Assembly: GCA_963840805.1 (NCBI GenBank)
Contig: CAWJAJ010000017.1
Coordinates: forward strand, 744,001-808,000
Source: CADEEN01 sp963840805
GTDB lineage: Bacteria; Pseudomonadota; Gammaproteobacteria; Burkholderiales; Burkholderiaceae_C
DNA length: 64,000 nt
Direction of reading: 5' to 3'
The translations under genes were made by a program, and so were the position numbers. Of this stretch, positions 17,907-26,332 are shown piece after piece (position 1 is the first letter of the stretch; every line of letters starts with the position of its first letter). The notes under the pieces are model-generated. The model had not been told where the DNA came from. It did no database searches and saw only the letters and a program-made list of their open reading frames with translations.

Positions 17907-18036
17907 ACGCGGGTTGGGTTCGATCGCGGCGGACTGGCCGTCGCAGTGCGGCCGCAAGGGAACGGCCGCTCACACTGGCCAAACGGCGGCCCGTACCGCA
18001 CTTCTGACAGTGGGGTTGGTGCGCTGAACATGACTG

Positions 18037-18474
18037 TCAAGTCACTTGGCGCGCTGGCGCGCGGTCCTCGTCGCGCCGCCGTCGATCCAACGCACCCGCC
18101 GCGGCTGCCTTGAGCAGTTTCTGGAACGTGGGGCATTGGGCATGGCTGGGCGCAGGGCAGGCCGCCGCGTGCCGCAGCCCACGACTCATGGCGCGCAACT
18201 GCCTGATCTGGGCGTCGATCTCGTCGGCCTTGGTCGCGAGCAGTTGGCGATCGATGTTGGGCCCGCCGTGGGGTGAGAGCATCGACTGGATTTCATCGAG
18301 CGAGAGCCCGGCCGCCTGTCCGAGCGCGATCAAGGCGAGCTGATCCAAGACTCCCGGCGCGAAGCGGCGCCGGGTGCCCGCCGGGCCCACTGACGCGATG
18401 AGGCCGCGCCGCTCGTAGTAGCGCAATGCCGACGCGGCGATGCCGGTGCGCCGGGCGACTTCCGCAATGTCCAT
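18037..18474 (-). CDS. MerR-family transcriptional regulator (SoxR-like layout)
   Basis: A 145-residue regulator. The winged helix opens MDIAEVARRTGIAASALRYYERRGLI, then SVGPAGTRRRFAPGVLDQLALIALGQAAGLSLDEIQ and a dimerisation helix; the tail has two cysteines in CPAPSHAQCPTF, spaced unlike the SoxR iron-sulfur cluster, so a thiol or metal signal is possible but the effector is unknown. The frame stays open for 12 more codons, but those would run through the operator, so the later ATG is chosen. A palindrome within a 19-bp promoter spacer lies in the divergent gap, strongly suggesting it regulates the DUF2938 operon and itself. Confidence 0.84.
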   Translation of the reverse strand: MDIAEVARRTGIAASALRYYERRGLIASVGPAGTRRRFAPGVLDQLALIALGQAAGLSLDEIQSMLSPHGGPNIDRQLLATKADEIDAQIRQLRAMSRGLRHAAACPAPSHAQCPTFQKLLKAAAAGALDRRRRDEDRAPARQVT

Positions 18475-18489
18475 GGTCGCCGAAGGTCC

Positions 18490-18520
18490 TTGACTTGAAG
18501 TTGACTTCAACTTCTATCCT
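18490..18520 (+). promoter_or_regulatory. MerR-type promoter, 19-bp spacer with central palindrome
   Basis: TTGACT (18490-18495) and TATCCT (18515-18520) are separated by 19 bp instead of 17, the hallmark of promoters activated by MerR-family twisting. The spacer is filled by TTGAAGT-TG-ACTTCAA (18495-18510), a palindrome with perfect 7-bp arms. It points to the DUF2938 gene, whose ATG is 42 bp further on behind AAGGAG. Confidence 0.75.
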
Positions 18521-18561
18521 GCCTTCCATTGAACCATCCGTCAAGACTGAAGGAGCACTCG

Positions 18562-19056
18562 ATGGAACCACTTTCCGCACTTCCCCAAGCCGTCGTCGTC
18601 GGCATCGGTGCGACCGCCGTGATGGACCTCTGGCTGCTGGTGCTCAAGCGCAGCGGTGTGCCGACCATGGACTTCGCGCTGCTGGGTCGCTGGGTCGGCC
18701 ACGTGTTCCACGGCCAGGTTGCGCACGAAGCCATCCGCCGTTCGACACCCATCGCCGGCGAGCTCGGCCTCGGCTGGCTGACGCACTACGCCGTGGGAGT
18801 CGTGTTCGCCGCCCTGCTGGTAGCCCTGCAAGGCGTGTCCTGGCTGGAAGAGCCCTCCGTGCTCCCGGCATTGGCCTGGGGCCTGGCCACCGCGGCGGCA
18901 CCGCTGTTCGTGCTGCAACCGGCAATGGGTGCGGGCATCGCGTCGTCGCGAACTCCGGCACCGCTGACGAACAGCCTGCGCAGCCTTGCCAACCACGCCG
19001 TGTTCGGCCTGGGCCTGTACCTCAGCGCAGCTGCCCTGGCTCATCTGGTCGCTTGA
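18562..19056 (+). CDS. DUF2938 family integral membrane protein
   Basis: A 164-residue membrane protein with four hydrophobic segments. Conserved family features are GIGATAVMDLWLL, FALLGRWVGHVFHGQ, GWLTHYAVGVVFA, LQPAMGAGIASSRTP and NHAVFGLGLYLSA. Its function is unknown. AAGGAG precedes the ATG by 6 nt. It is the first gene under the MerR-type promoter and is followed by a flavodoxin-fold gene and DUF2798, which probably share its transcript. A second DUF2938-like gene lies at 24357-24851. Confidence 0.8.
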   Translation: MEPLSALPQAVVVGIGATAVMDLWLLVLKRSGVPTMDFALLGRWVGHVFHGQVAHEAIRRSTPIAGELGLGWLTHYAVGVVFAALLVALQGVSWLEEPSVLPALAWGLATAAAPLFVLQPAMGAGIASSRTPAPLTNSLRSLANHAVFGLGLYLSAAALAHLVA

Positions 19057-19097
19057 TCCCGCGTCGATCCGACGTCCACCTCACTTCGATTGCCACC

Positions 19098-19667
19098 ATG
19101 AACCAACTTGCCATCGTCTATCACAGTGCTCACGGACACACAGGGCACATCGCCCACCACGTCGCCGAGGGCGCGCGCAGCGCCGCGACTGCGGAAGTCG
19201 ACCTGATCAAGGCCGACGATCTCGTCCACGACGCTGATCGCTTGCTGCGATACGACGGACTCATCCTGGGCTCGCCCACCTACCTGGGCGGCGTCTCCGG
19301 GCCATTCAAGAGTTTCATGGACGCCACCGGGCGGCTGTGGCGCACGCAGGGCCTGAAGGGCAAGCTCGCCGCCGGGTTCACCGTGTCGTCGCTGCCTGCC
19401 GGCGACAAGCAGTCGACGCTGATGTCGATGTTCGTCTTCGGCATGCAGCACGGGATGGTCTGGGTCGGAAACCCCTTCCTGCCCGAACAGCACACCGGCG
19501 TTCCCTATGACGAAGCCGCGAACCGCCTCGGTTCCTGGTCGGGCCTGATGGCGCAGGCCGGCCACGGCTCGCCTGCCGATGCCTTCGTTCCCGGCGACCT
19601 GAAGACGGCGCGCATGTTCGGGCGGCACTTCGCCGAGACCCTGGAACGCGTTGCCGTTCCTGCCTGA
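19098..19667 (+). CDS. flavodoxin-fold NAD(P)H:quinone oxidoreductase-like protein
   Basis: A 189-residue cytosolic flavoprotein of the WrbA/flavodoxin class. The FMN phosphate loop is IVYHSAHGHTGHIA at the N-terminus, and the second FMN loop is YDGLILGSPTYLGGVSGPFKSFMD; SSLPAGDKQSTLMSM is a third. Members reduce quinones by two electrons and limit oxidative damage. It lies 41 bp after the DUF2938 gene and 27 bp before DUF2798, in the putative MerR-controlled operon. Confidence 0.83.
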   Translation: MNQLAIVYHSAHGHTGHIAHHVAEGARSAATAEVDLIKADDLVHDADRLLRYDGLILGSPTYLGGVSGPFKSFMDATGRLWRTQGLKGKLAAGFTVSSLPAGDKQSTLMSMFVFGMQHGMVWVGNPFLPEQHTGVPYDEAANRLGSWSGLMAQAGHGSPADAFVPGDLKTARMFGRHFAETLERVAVPA

Positions 19668-19694
19668 GTGGCAACCACCTCAACGGAGCCCATC

Positions 19695-19922
19695 ATGCTG
19701 CCCAAGAAATTCGCACCGATGCTGTTTGGCCTGCTGTTGTCGGGAATGATGTCCTTGCTGGTGTCGGGCCTCGCGACCTGGCGCGCCACGGGCTTGGTCC
19801 CTGGCTTCGCCGCCAGCTGGGCCGGCGCCTGGCTGCTGGCGTGGCCGATCGCCTTTCCCGCGGTCTTGCTGGCCGCGCCGCTGGCGCGACGCGCCGTGAA
19901 CCGACTGGTGGCCGAGGCATGA
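19695..19922 (+). CDS. DUF2798 family small membrane protein
   Basis: A 75-residue protein with two transmembrane helices (APMLFGLLLSGMMSLLVSG; FAASWAGAWLLAWPIAFPAVLLAAP) and a short basic tail, LARRAVNRLVAEA, which matches the DUF2798 layout. Function is unknown. CGGAG lies 5-9 nt before the ATG. It is last in the MerR-controlled operon and converges on the broken peroxidase gene. Confidence 0.76.
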   Translation: MLPKKFAPMLFGLLLSGMMSLLVSGLATWRATGLVPGFAASWAGAWLLAWPIAFPAVLLAAPLARRAVNRLVAEA

Positions 19923-20089
19923 ACCGCCGGCCCGACGGTCACTTCGCCGGCCTGCCGCGGCCGCGTGGCTGCTGAACCTGTGGGTCGTCGAGTGGGTCCT
20001 GGCCCATCCGGTGCAAGCCTCGGCGGCAAGGCTGGCCGCCGGAACTCGCAGCCAGTCTTGACGGGTGCCCAGGTGCCCGCCTGGCGCAG

Positions 20090-21418
20090 GCGATCAAGGG
20101 CGTGCCCGAGACAATCGCACGCTCGGCGCTCAACGTGCCGAGGAAGCTCACCAGGTCGGCCGCTTCAGCATCGGTCAGCTCGATCGGCGCACGCTCGTCG
20201 TGCTCTGGCGGCGCCGCCACCCGCATGCCTGTGCGTCAGTTCCGAGTGCCCCACGGCGGCATGCGGCGCGGCGACGTAGTGGCGCACGACCTGCTCCAGC
20301 GTGGCGAGCTGCCCGGCGTGCATGTACGGCGCACGCTGCGCCACGCCGCGCAGGCCCGGCGTCTTGAACGCACCTACCAGGGCCGGATCGTCGCTCGACC
20401 ATGAACCGGAGTTCCTGGCATTGCTTCGGCAGCGCATCGCTGAACGGCCCCAGGCAATTGAACTCGTCGCTGCGCACCTTGGCCGTCGCATCGGCACGCC
20501 CGCGATCGGGCCGCGCAAGGCTCGCGCGGCGGCACGCCGGTGTTGTGGAACTGCTGGTCGGTGAGCAGGGGCCCGTTGTGGCAGGTCACGCACTGCGCCC
20601 TTGCCGATGAACAGCCGCAGGCCCCTGAGCTCTTCGGGCCGCAGCACGCCCTGGGCTGCAGGCGCGGCCGGCCACGAACGCGTCGACATAGCGATCCAGG
20701 CGGGAAGGCTCGTAGCTGCAACGACTTCTCATACGCCGCGATGGCCTTGCCCATGTTCGCGAACACCCGCGACACGTCTTCGCGCCGGCGGGCGTCCAAT
20801 CGCAGCCCACGCCGCCTTCTCGCCGCGTCGCCGTTCGGTCCGGCGTCCCGCGGCAGGCCTTCGAGCCTCGGCATGGCGCCGAAGAGCGCCTCGTATTCCT
20901 TGCGGTACGTTCGATGCGACAAGGTGCGCATACCGCGTGCGGTTTCCGCCATGCTCCACCGCATCTTCGAGCGGCCCGAGCGCCTGCGCCCAGAGGCTGT
21001 CCTTGCGGCCGTCCCAGAACAGCCAGGTGCTGTAGCCGGCGCCCACGATGGGCATCGACCGACGCGAGCCCGTCCCGACGCCGCGGCCCACCGGCAGCCC
21101 GTCCTGGAACTGCTTCTGCGGGTCATGGCAGCTCGCGCACGACACGGCGCCGTTGGCGCTGAAGCGTGCGTCGCCGAAGAGGCGCCGGCCGAGGTCGATC
21201 GCGGCCGGCAGCCGTTCGACCGCATTGGACGGATCGACCGGCACAGGCGGCAGTCGCTTCAGGCTGAGTGAGGCCAGGACGGCCATCTCGTCCTTGCTCC
21301 ACCCGTCTTCGCCCGAAGCCGGCGATCGGGGCGCCGCATGGGCGAAGGTCACCACCAGCGCTGCGCTCGCGGCCATGAGGCTGCCGAGCATCCACACCAG
21401 GGAATCGAATCTGCGCAT
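20090..21418 (-). pseudogene. di-haem cytochrome c peroxidase (MauG/CcpA type), many frameshifts
   Basis: The N-terminus is intact: a signal peptide (MRRFDSLVWMLGSLMAASAALV), the first haem site CASCH and NRTRYAHLVA. After that the peroxidase continues in pieces in all three frames: YRKEYEALFGAMPRLEGLPR, VFANMGKAIAAYEKSLQL, PSRLDRYVDAFVAG, GVLRPEELRGLRLFIGKG, the second haem site QCVTCHNGPLL, QFHNTGVPP, SDDPALVGAFKTPGLRG, APYMHAGQLATLEQVV and ELTDAEAADLVSFLGTL. At least nine frame changes are needed but hardly any stops interrupt the pieces. It would be a periplasmic H2O2-reducing enzyme. The 3' end is not certain. Either recent decay or poor local sequence explains it. Confidence 0.72.
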
Positions 21419-21452
21419 CGTCGTCTCCTCGAGAAGGGGTGATCGAGCCGCG

Positions 21453-21890
21453 TCAGCGACTGGCGCCGGGCTCGGACACGACGGTGTTGAAGGTCACCTT
21501 GTCGGCGCCTTCCGGGGCGTCGATGGCAAGCTTGATTTCCCACCAGCCGGTCATGCTGAACTTCATGCCCTCGATCAGGTAGGTGCCGTCGGGCAGTTCC
21601 TGCGTCACCTGGGGCCGCGTCGGCAGGCCATGGCCGTGCTGCGGCATGCCGCCGTCGACCTTGATGCGCGCATGCGCGATCGGCACGCCCGCCGGGCGAG
21701 GCGAGCTTGACCTGCCAGCTGTGCAGCTGATTGATCGCCGCAGGCGTGGCCGGCGGCTGCAGCGTGACGACGAACTTGTTGTCGACCGTCGGGCGGGTGA
21801 GCGACAGGTCGAGGTCGGAGGGCGCCGACATGCAGCCTGCGGTGGCGGCGCAGGACGGAGTGCGAGGGTCGTGGAGATGAAGCGGTTCAT
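21453..21890 (-). pseudogene. YtkA/FixH-like lipoprotein, two compensating frameshifts
   Basis: The start MNRFISTTLALR is in one frame; CAATAGCMSAPSDLDLSLTR (with a lipobox-like AGC), NKFVVTLQPPATPAAINQLHSW in a second; and HARIKVDGGMPQHGHGLPTRP, DGTYLIEGMKFSMTGWWEIKLAI back in the first. One base is missing near 21848 and one is extra near 21700, so total length (146 codons) is still a multiple of three. The immunoglobulin-like YtkA fold with GMPQHGHGLPT and F-x-M-x-G-W-W-E is typical of small periplasmic proteins near cytochromes. It lies 34 bp before the peroxidase gene and probably shares its transcript. Confidence 0.68.
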
Positions 21891-22218
21891 GGCGTGATCC
21901 TGTGGAGGTGACGGGTGTCGATAAGGCCCTGTTCACCGCTCGATGCGGCGAAGAGGTGAAGGCACTTTCGTTCTCCGTGACGGCGGGCGACAGCGCGTTG
22001 CGACCGGCGGTGCAATGGCGTGCGGCAGCGGTCGGCCTTGTCGACCGAGTGGTCGGCACGAGGGGCCGGTCATGCGATGCGGACCGGCGCGAGCACGTCG
22101 TGCCTGGCGCCATGGATCGCATGTGCGGTTCAGGTGCGCCTCTTCGCTCTCGAACGTGCGCGGCCCTGAGCGGCCAAGCCACCGGGCTTTCGGCCGGTGG
22201 CCCTCTGTCTGGCGCCGC
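21891..22218. other. 328-bp gap; hairpin near the response-regulator stop
   Basis: No gene was found here. The one clear structure is a hairpin with 8-bp arms, GCCACCGG (22178-22185) and CCGGTGGC (22194-22201), 17 bp downstream of the response-regulator stop on the minus strand. No T run follows it, so it may mark a factor-dependent end or simply protect the 3' end. The rest of the gap is ordinary GC-rich DNA and probably holds the promoter of the lipoprotein-peroxidase pair. Confidence 0.4.
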
Positions 22219-23032
22219 CTACATCGGGCGGAACAGGTGGCCGAACGCGCGGCTGACCTTCAACGGCCGTTGCAGCCCACGCACGCTCAGGCTGTAGTGC
22301 CCGTTCTCGTCGCGCGTCGCGCTCACGATGGCGCTCGAATTGACCATGACGCTGCGATGCACCTGGATGAAGTCGGTCGAGTCTATGCGCGCCATCAGCT
22401 CGCGCAGGCTCATGCGCACCAGCGCCTCGCCCGTGGGCGTCACGACGTTCACGTACTTCTCGGTCGCCTCGAAGCAGACCACCTCGGCGACCGGGATCAT
22501 GCGCACGGTGTTGCCGACGCCGGCGCGGATGACCTTGATGCGCTCGCCCGAATCGCCTCGGCGTGTCGGGCGCGGCCAGCGACTGCATGCGCTGCATCAG
22601 CGCCGCCATGTCGCCCGCATCGGGTGAGGCCGCACGATCGGCCAGCCTCGACTTGAGCCGGTCCACGCTCTGCTGCAGGCGTTCGGCCGTGGCGGGCTTG
22701 AGCAGGTAGTCGACCGCAGCGCGCTCGAACGCAGGGACGGCGAAGTTGTCGTAGGCCGTGATGAACACGAACAGCGGCTCGGCCCGGTCGTCGGGCCAGT
22801 CGTCGGCCACCACCTCGGCCACCTCGATCCCGGTGCGCCCGGGCATCTTGATGTCGAGGAACATCACGTCGGGCAGCAACGACAGCGCCAGTTCGGTGGC
22901 CCGCAGGCCGTCGTCGGCCACGCCGACGATGCGAAGCTCGGGCCACACCTGCTCCAGCAGGCGGGTCAAGGTGCGTGCGAGAACCGGCTCGTCCTCGGCG
23001 ATGACTGCAGTGGGTGGCGTGGCCAGGGTCAT
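22219..23032 (-). pseudogene. LytTR-type response regulator, single-base frameshift
   Basis: The receiver domain is intact: AVIAEDEPVLARTL, the phospho-acceptor Asp in DVMFLDIKMPGRTG, FITAYD and VDYLLKPA. The C-terminal LytTR DNA-binding domain (VAEVVCFEATEKYVNVVT, SLRELMARID, FIQVHRSVMVN) is in the next frame. One extra base near 22560-22566 accounts for the break; without it the protein has 270 residues. GAGGAG lies 7 nt before the ATG. It follows the sensor kinase gene by 59 bp and is its partner. Confidence 0.84.
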
Positions 23033-23091
23033 GCAGGTCTCCTCGACGAGATGGATGAAGCCGCTGGGCGGGCGGCGCAGTGTGCGACGGA

Positions 23092-24163
23092 TCAGGTCGG
23101 GATGAACACCACGGCGCAGACGCCGGTGGGGTCGCGACGTTCGAGGCTGAGGCGGGCCGCGGGGCCGTAGAGCACACGCAGGCGGTCCCGCACATGCTGC
23201 AGGCCGTAGCTGGTGTTGGCCGGGCGCGCGGACGGCCGCGTCGTCCTCGTCGGCCGGCAGTCCCAGGCCGCTGTCGCTGACGCGGATCTCGATGCCCTCG
23301 GGCATGGCGCGCGCCACCACCTCGATGCTGCCGTGGCCGACCTTCGGCTCCAGGCCGTGCTTGATCGCGTTTTCCACCAGCGGCTGCAGCAGCATGGGCG
23401 GCACCTCGGTGCGCTCCAGCGCGGCGGGCAGTTCGAGCCGATAGCTCAGGCGCGGCCCCATGCGCAGCGCCATGATGTCCAGGTAGGCGCGCAGCTGCGC
23501 GAACTCCCGGCTGAGCGCCACCGACTCGGTCTGCGAGGCGGCCAGTGCGCTGCGCAGGTACACGATGAGCTGATCGATCATCGATTCGGCGCGATCGACG
23601 TCCTCCCGCACCAGCGAGCGCACATTGGCCAGGGTGTTGAAGAGCATGTGCGGTTCGAGTTGCGCCCGCAGCAGCCGCAACTGGGACTCGACCGCGAGGC
23701 GCTGCGCCTCGGAGCGCGCTGCCGCTTCCTTCGCGAGCGTTTCCCGCGTCGCGTAGTAGTGCAGGCCCAGGCCGCCCGCCATCACGGTGAAGAGGATCGG
23801 AATCAGGCTGATGTGCTGGTGGCCGACCATGCGCATCGGCTCGCCCAGCACGAGGAAGGCGAACTGGTGCCCCACGAAGTAGCCCGTGGGAATCGCGACG
23901 AGCCCGATGAGCAGCCAGCGCAGCGCGGGTTTGAACCGGTCAAAGCGGCGCGTGCGCAGCAGCACGAGCACACAGGCCACCATGGTCAGCCCGACGCATT
24001 CGGCAATCACCAGCAAGCGCGGATAGGTCTCGAGCCCAGGAACCAGGAAGAACAGCAGCGTGGCCGCAAGGGCCCAGAAGGCGGCGGACGCGACGATGAC
24101 CGGCAGCGCGCCTTTCAGCCTGTCTGGCCAGCGGCTGGCGATGTGGGTGGTTGAGGGAGACAT
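23092..24163 (-). pseudogene. LytS-type sensor histidine kinase, single-base frameshift near the end
   Basis: An N-terminal block of about four membrane helices (VIVASAAFWALAATLLFFLV through LIPILFTVMAGGLGLHYY) leads to a HisKA_7TM-like histidine box, LLRAQLEPHMLFNTLANVRSL, and the ATP-binding N box, MLLQPLVENAIKHGLEP. The G box (SDSGLGLP) is in frame, but the last 42 residues (ANTSYGLQHVRDRLRVLYG to VVFIPT) are one frame on; an extra base near 23219-23224 explains it. Corrected length is 356 residues. It pairs with the LytTR regulator downstream. The stimulus is unknown; the neighbours suggest redox or metal stress. Confidence 0.84.
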
Positions 24164-24356
24164 GGCGGGCAACGGTGCTGCGAATGGGAGACGGTCGACC
24201 CGACTCTAGAGCCAGGGTGGGCCACCGCCAAGCGGCGGCGGGGGCGAATGCAAGGGCTTGTCCATGAGCTGTCGATTCCTTCGACCGAACGGTCATCCGC
24301 AGGTGGATCACCGGTCGGTCGACAGCCTGGCGGGTGCGCTCGGCTGCGCTGTCGGA

Positions 24357-24851
24357 CTACTGGAACCAGGTGCCCAGTGCCATGACAGCGCCGACGCCGA
24401 GGCCATAGGGGATGTGCGAGAGCGGGCTCGCCAGCAAGGCATTGGCGCCTCGCGGACCGCGCCGGCCAAACCAGCCCCAACCGAATGCCGGCAGAAGCAC
24501 GAACCAGGGCAACAGGGACGTGGCCAGGCCGAAAAGCAGGCCGCCCAGGATGGGGTGGGCGGGGGAAGGCATGCCGATGGTCAGCAGAACGGCTGGGTAG
24601 ATGAGCGCCACGCCGCCGCCGCCGATGAGGAAGTGGAAGGCCCAGCCCAGGCCGGCCTCGCGTGGCAGGGACGGCGCCGTCAGGATGTCGGCGTGGGCCA
24701 GGCGCCCCTGCGTCAGGCCCAGGAACCAGCGGCCCACCAGGGCGACATTGACGCCGCTTCGGATGCCGACCCTGGCCATGGCCGTTTCGGTGATGTCCAT
24801 CAGGACGGCACCGACGATGCCGCCCAGGAAAGCAAGAACAAAGGTGTTCAT
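24357..24851 (-). CDS. DUF2938-like integral membrane protein, second copy
   Basis: A 164-residue membrane protein with four hydrophobic stretches. VLMDITETAMARVG, VALVGRWFLGLTQGR, GWAFHFLIGGGGVALIYP and LPAFGWGWFG occupy the same positions as the blocks of the DUF2938 protein at 18562, though divergence is large. Function is unknown. The ATG (MNTFVLAFLGG) is the only start before the first helix. The metallothionein gene lies 95 bp upstream on the same strand, and the sensor kinase gene follows after 193 bp. Confidence 0.72.
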   Translation of the reverse strand: MNTFVLAFLGGIVGAVLMDITETAMARVGIRSGVNVALVGRWFLGLTQGRLAHADILTAPSLPREAGLGWAFHFLIGGGGVALIYPAVLLTIGMPSPAHPILGGLLFGLATSLLPWFVLLPAFGWGWFGRRGPRGANALLASPLSHIPYGLGVGAVMALGTWFQ

Positions 24852-24946
24852 GCGGGACCCCAGAAGCTTGAATGACGGCCCGAGGCCATCGGGTGCCGGC
24901 GGTGGGTTGACCCTGGCCGCCGGCACGACGTTCGGCGCTGCTCGGC

Positions 24947-25101
24947 TCAGGACTTGGGGCAGGTGCAGACCTGGCCGCACTTGCACTGCGGGCCGCAGGC
25001 GCAGGCGGCTTGAGTGCGGCTGCCTTCTGGCAGCCGCAGGTGCAGGACGGGCCAGGGCAGGTCGTGCAGGTGCAGGAGATGGGTTGCTTCGTGTCGTTCA
25101 T
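24947..25101 (-). pseudogene. metallothionein-like Cys-rich protein, one base missing
   Basis: A small protein of about 51 residues. The first half, MNDTKQPISCTCTTCPGPSC then TCGCQK, has six cysteines; the second half, ACACGPQCKCGQVCTCPKS, has six more but reads in the other frame. A single missing base near 25006-25012 (GCCGCCTGCGCC) explains this. Twelve cysteines in CxC and CxxC patterns in two clusters are what bacterial metallothioneins use to bind zinc, copper or cadmium. AAGGAG sits 8 nt before the ATG. It heads a minus-strand series of stress genes. Confidence 0.75.
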
Positions 25102-25408
25102 GGTGGATCTCCTTGGTGGCTCGACGACGGGATGTCATCGATGGCAGGACTTTCGGCGCGACGACCCGTTCTCGACAGGCGATTGCGACGAGCGGTCTGC
25201 GCGTGTGCCGGACCGGTCGCGCAGGTCGACCGAGTCGTCCGAGGCATGCCGCGCGCCGGGCGGAACCCGCTCGCGTTCGCAGCCCGGTCGGCTGCGCCGA
25301 CCGTTCGATCGGGCATCCGGACCCTTGCCAGGCGGATTGCGACGGCTGATCGCAAGCCGCTGGTGCCGGGCGCGGTGGTCCACGACAGTGCTCTTCAGCG
25401 AAGGCAGG
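25102..25408. other. 307-bp gap between divergent metallothionein and DUF3703 genes
   Basis: No gene is supported here. The left end holds the metallothionein ribosome site, AAGGAG at 25110-25115. The middle is GC-rich with many short Arg-rich frames that are not convincing. No strong operator palindrome or long-spacer promoter like that at 18490 was seen. The promoters of both divergent genes must lie here. Confidence 0.4.
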
Positions 25409-25771
25409 GTGCCGTGCGCAAAGGTTCAAAGGCGTTGTCATGCTCAAGGCGCAGAGGCGTATCGCGAAGAAGTCTCGAGGGCTCGTGAGGCACTCGATGG
25501 CGGCAACTTCGAGGTGGGCTTCGTTCACCTCGAACGGGCCCATGTACTGGCACAACGCGTGACCGGCAGGCACACCCATGTGCACTGGCTGATGCTGGTG
25601 GCCGGGTGGCGGCGGCGCGACTGGCGCGAAGTCGTCGGGCAGGTGCCGCGCATGCTGGCGTCGATCCTGTTCTCCAGGATTTGGGTGCCGCGCGGCAACA
25701 CCGGGCGGGCACGTGTCAGTGCCCTGCAGCCGATGCCCGTCCCCGAGGACTTGCGCGACCTGGTCGCCTAA
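25409..25771 (+). CDS. DUF3703 family protein
   Basis: A 120-residue soluble protein. The family core is REALDGGNFEVGFVHLERAHVLAQR, HVHWLMLVAGWRRRDW and VPRGNTGRARVSALQPMPVPEDL. DUF3703 genes are often found beside metal-efflux and oxidative-stress genes, which fits the metallothionein next door; the function is unknown. The start is doubtful: the in-frame GTG at 25409 has a weak GAAGG before it, whereas an ATG at 25440 (MLKAQ) would need a one-base frameshift to join AYREEVSRAREAL, a fault seen in several neighbours. The membrane gene follows after 37 bp. Confidence 0.68.
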   Translation: MPCAKVQRRCHAQGAEAYREEVSRAREALDGGNFEVGFVHLERAHVLAQRVTGRHTHVHWLMLVAGWRRRDWREVVGQVPRMLASILFSRIWVPRGNTGRARVSALQPMPVPEDLRDLVA

Positions 25772-25808
25772 GTCGATCGGCCGATTTCAACGAACGGGAG
25801 ATCGACGC

Positions 25809-26210
25809 ATGGAATTCATCGTGGGCATCGCCCTTGCGCTGCTGGTCTGCAGCGCTGCCGCATGGCTGGGAATGGACCGCGACCGGGTCTTCTACCCGAC
25901 AGTCCTCATCGTCATCGCCTCGTACTACATCCTGTTCGCCGTCATCGACGGCGGCCATGACGTCCTGTTGTCCGAGTTGGCCATTGCCACGGCATTCATC
26001 GGGCTTGCCGTGGTCGGGTTCAAGCGCAACCTGTGGCTTGTCGTGGGTGCGCTTGCCGGACATGGCGTGATGGACTACTTCCACGACGTGCCCGTGCACA
26101 ACACCGGGGTGCCGCGGGGCTGGCCAGGGTTCTGCCTGACGTTCGATCTGACTGCCGCTGCGATCGTCGGCTGCGTGTTGTTTCTTCGCGCCCACGACGA
26201 GAGAGTCTGA
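25809..26210 (+). CDS. four-helix membrane protein (DUF6010-like)
   Basis: A 133-residue protein with four transmembrane segments (FIVGIALALLVCSAAAWLG; VLIVIASYYILFAVI; LAIATAFIGLAVVGF; ALTFDL-like FDLTAAAIVGCVLFLRA). Between helices three and four is the His/Asp-rich loop GHGVMDYFHDVPVHNTGVP, which could bind a metal. I recall DUF6010 proteins with this form but cannot verify it. GGGAG lies 7-11 nt before the ATG. It follows the DUF3703 gene in the same direction. Confidence 0.66.
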   Translation: MEFIVGIALALLVCSAAAWLGMDRDRVFYPTVLIVIASYYILFAVIDGGHDVLLSELAIATAFIGLAVVGFKRNLWLVVGALAGHGVMDYFHDVPVHNTGVPRGWPGFCLTFDLTAAAIVGCVLFLRAHDERV

Positions 26211-26332
26211 CCTTGCTAGACCGCAACTGACAGCTTTCGGGCGGTCAGTTCCGGTGGGCGTACATCTGCAGCGGGTCGAGAGCCACTATTTCTATTCTTG
26301 CGCTCGAACGCAACAGCGCATGAAACCCTGCA

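Noticed and set aside
18501..18520. TTGACT at 18501 as the -35 of the DUF2938 promoter
   Set aside because: It would leave only 8 bp to TATCCT; the TTGACT at 18490 with 19 bp and the palindrome between fits MerR-type control.
22178..22201. Hairpin after the response regulator as an intrinsic terminator
   Set aside because: The stem is good, but no T run follows on the minus strand, so it was noted only as a structure in the gap.
24283..24320. GACCGAACGGTC and CCGGTCGGTC as an operator for the sensor kinase genes
   Set aside because: Arms are only five bases and such GC repeats are frequent here; no regulator is adjacent that would use them.
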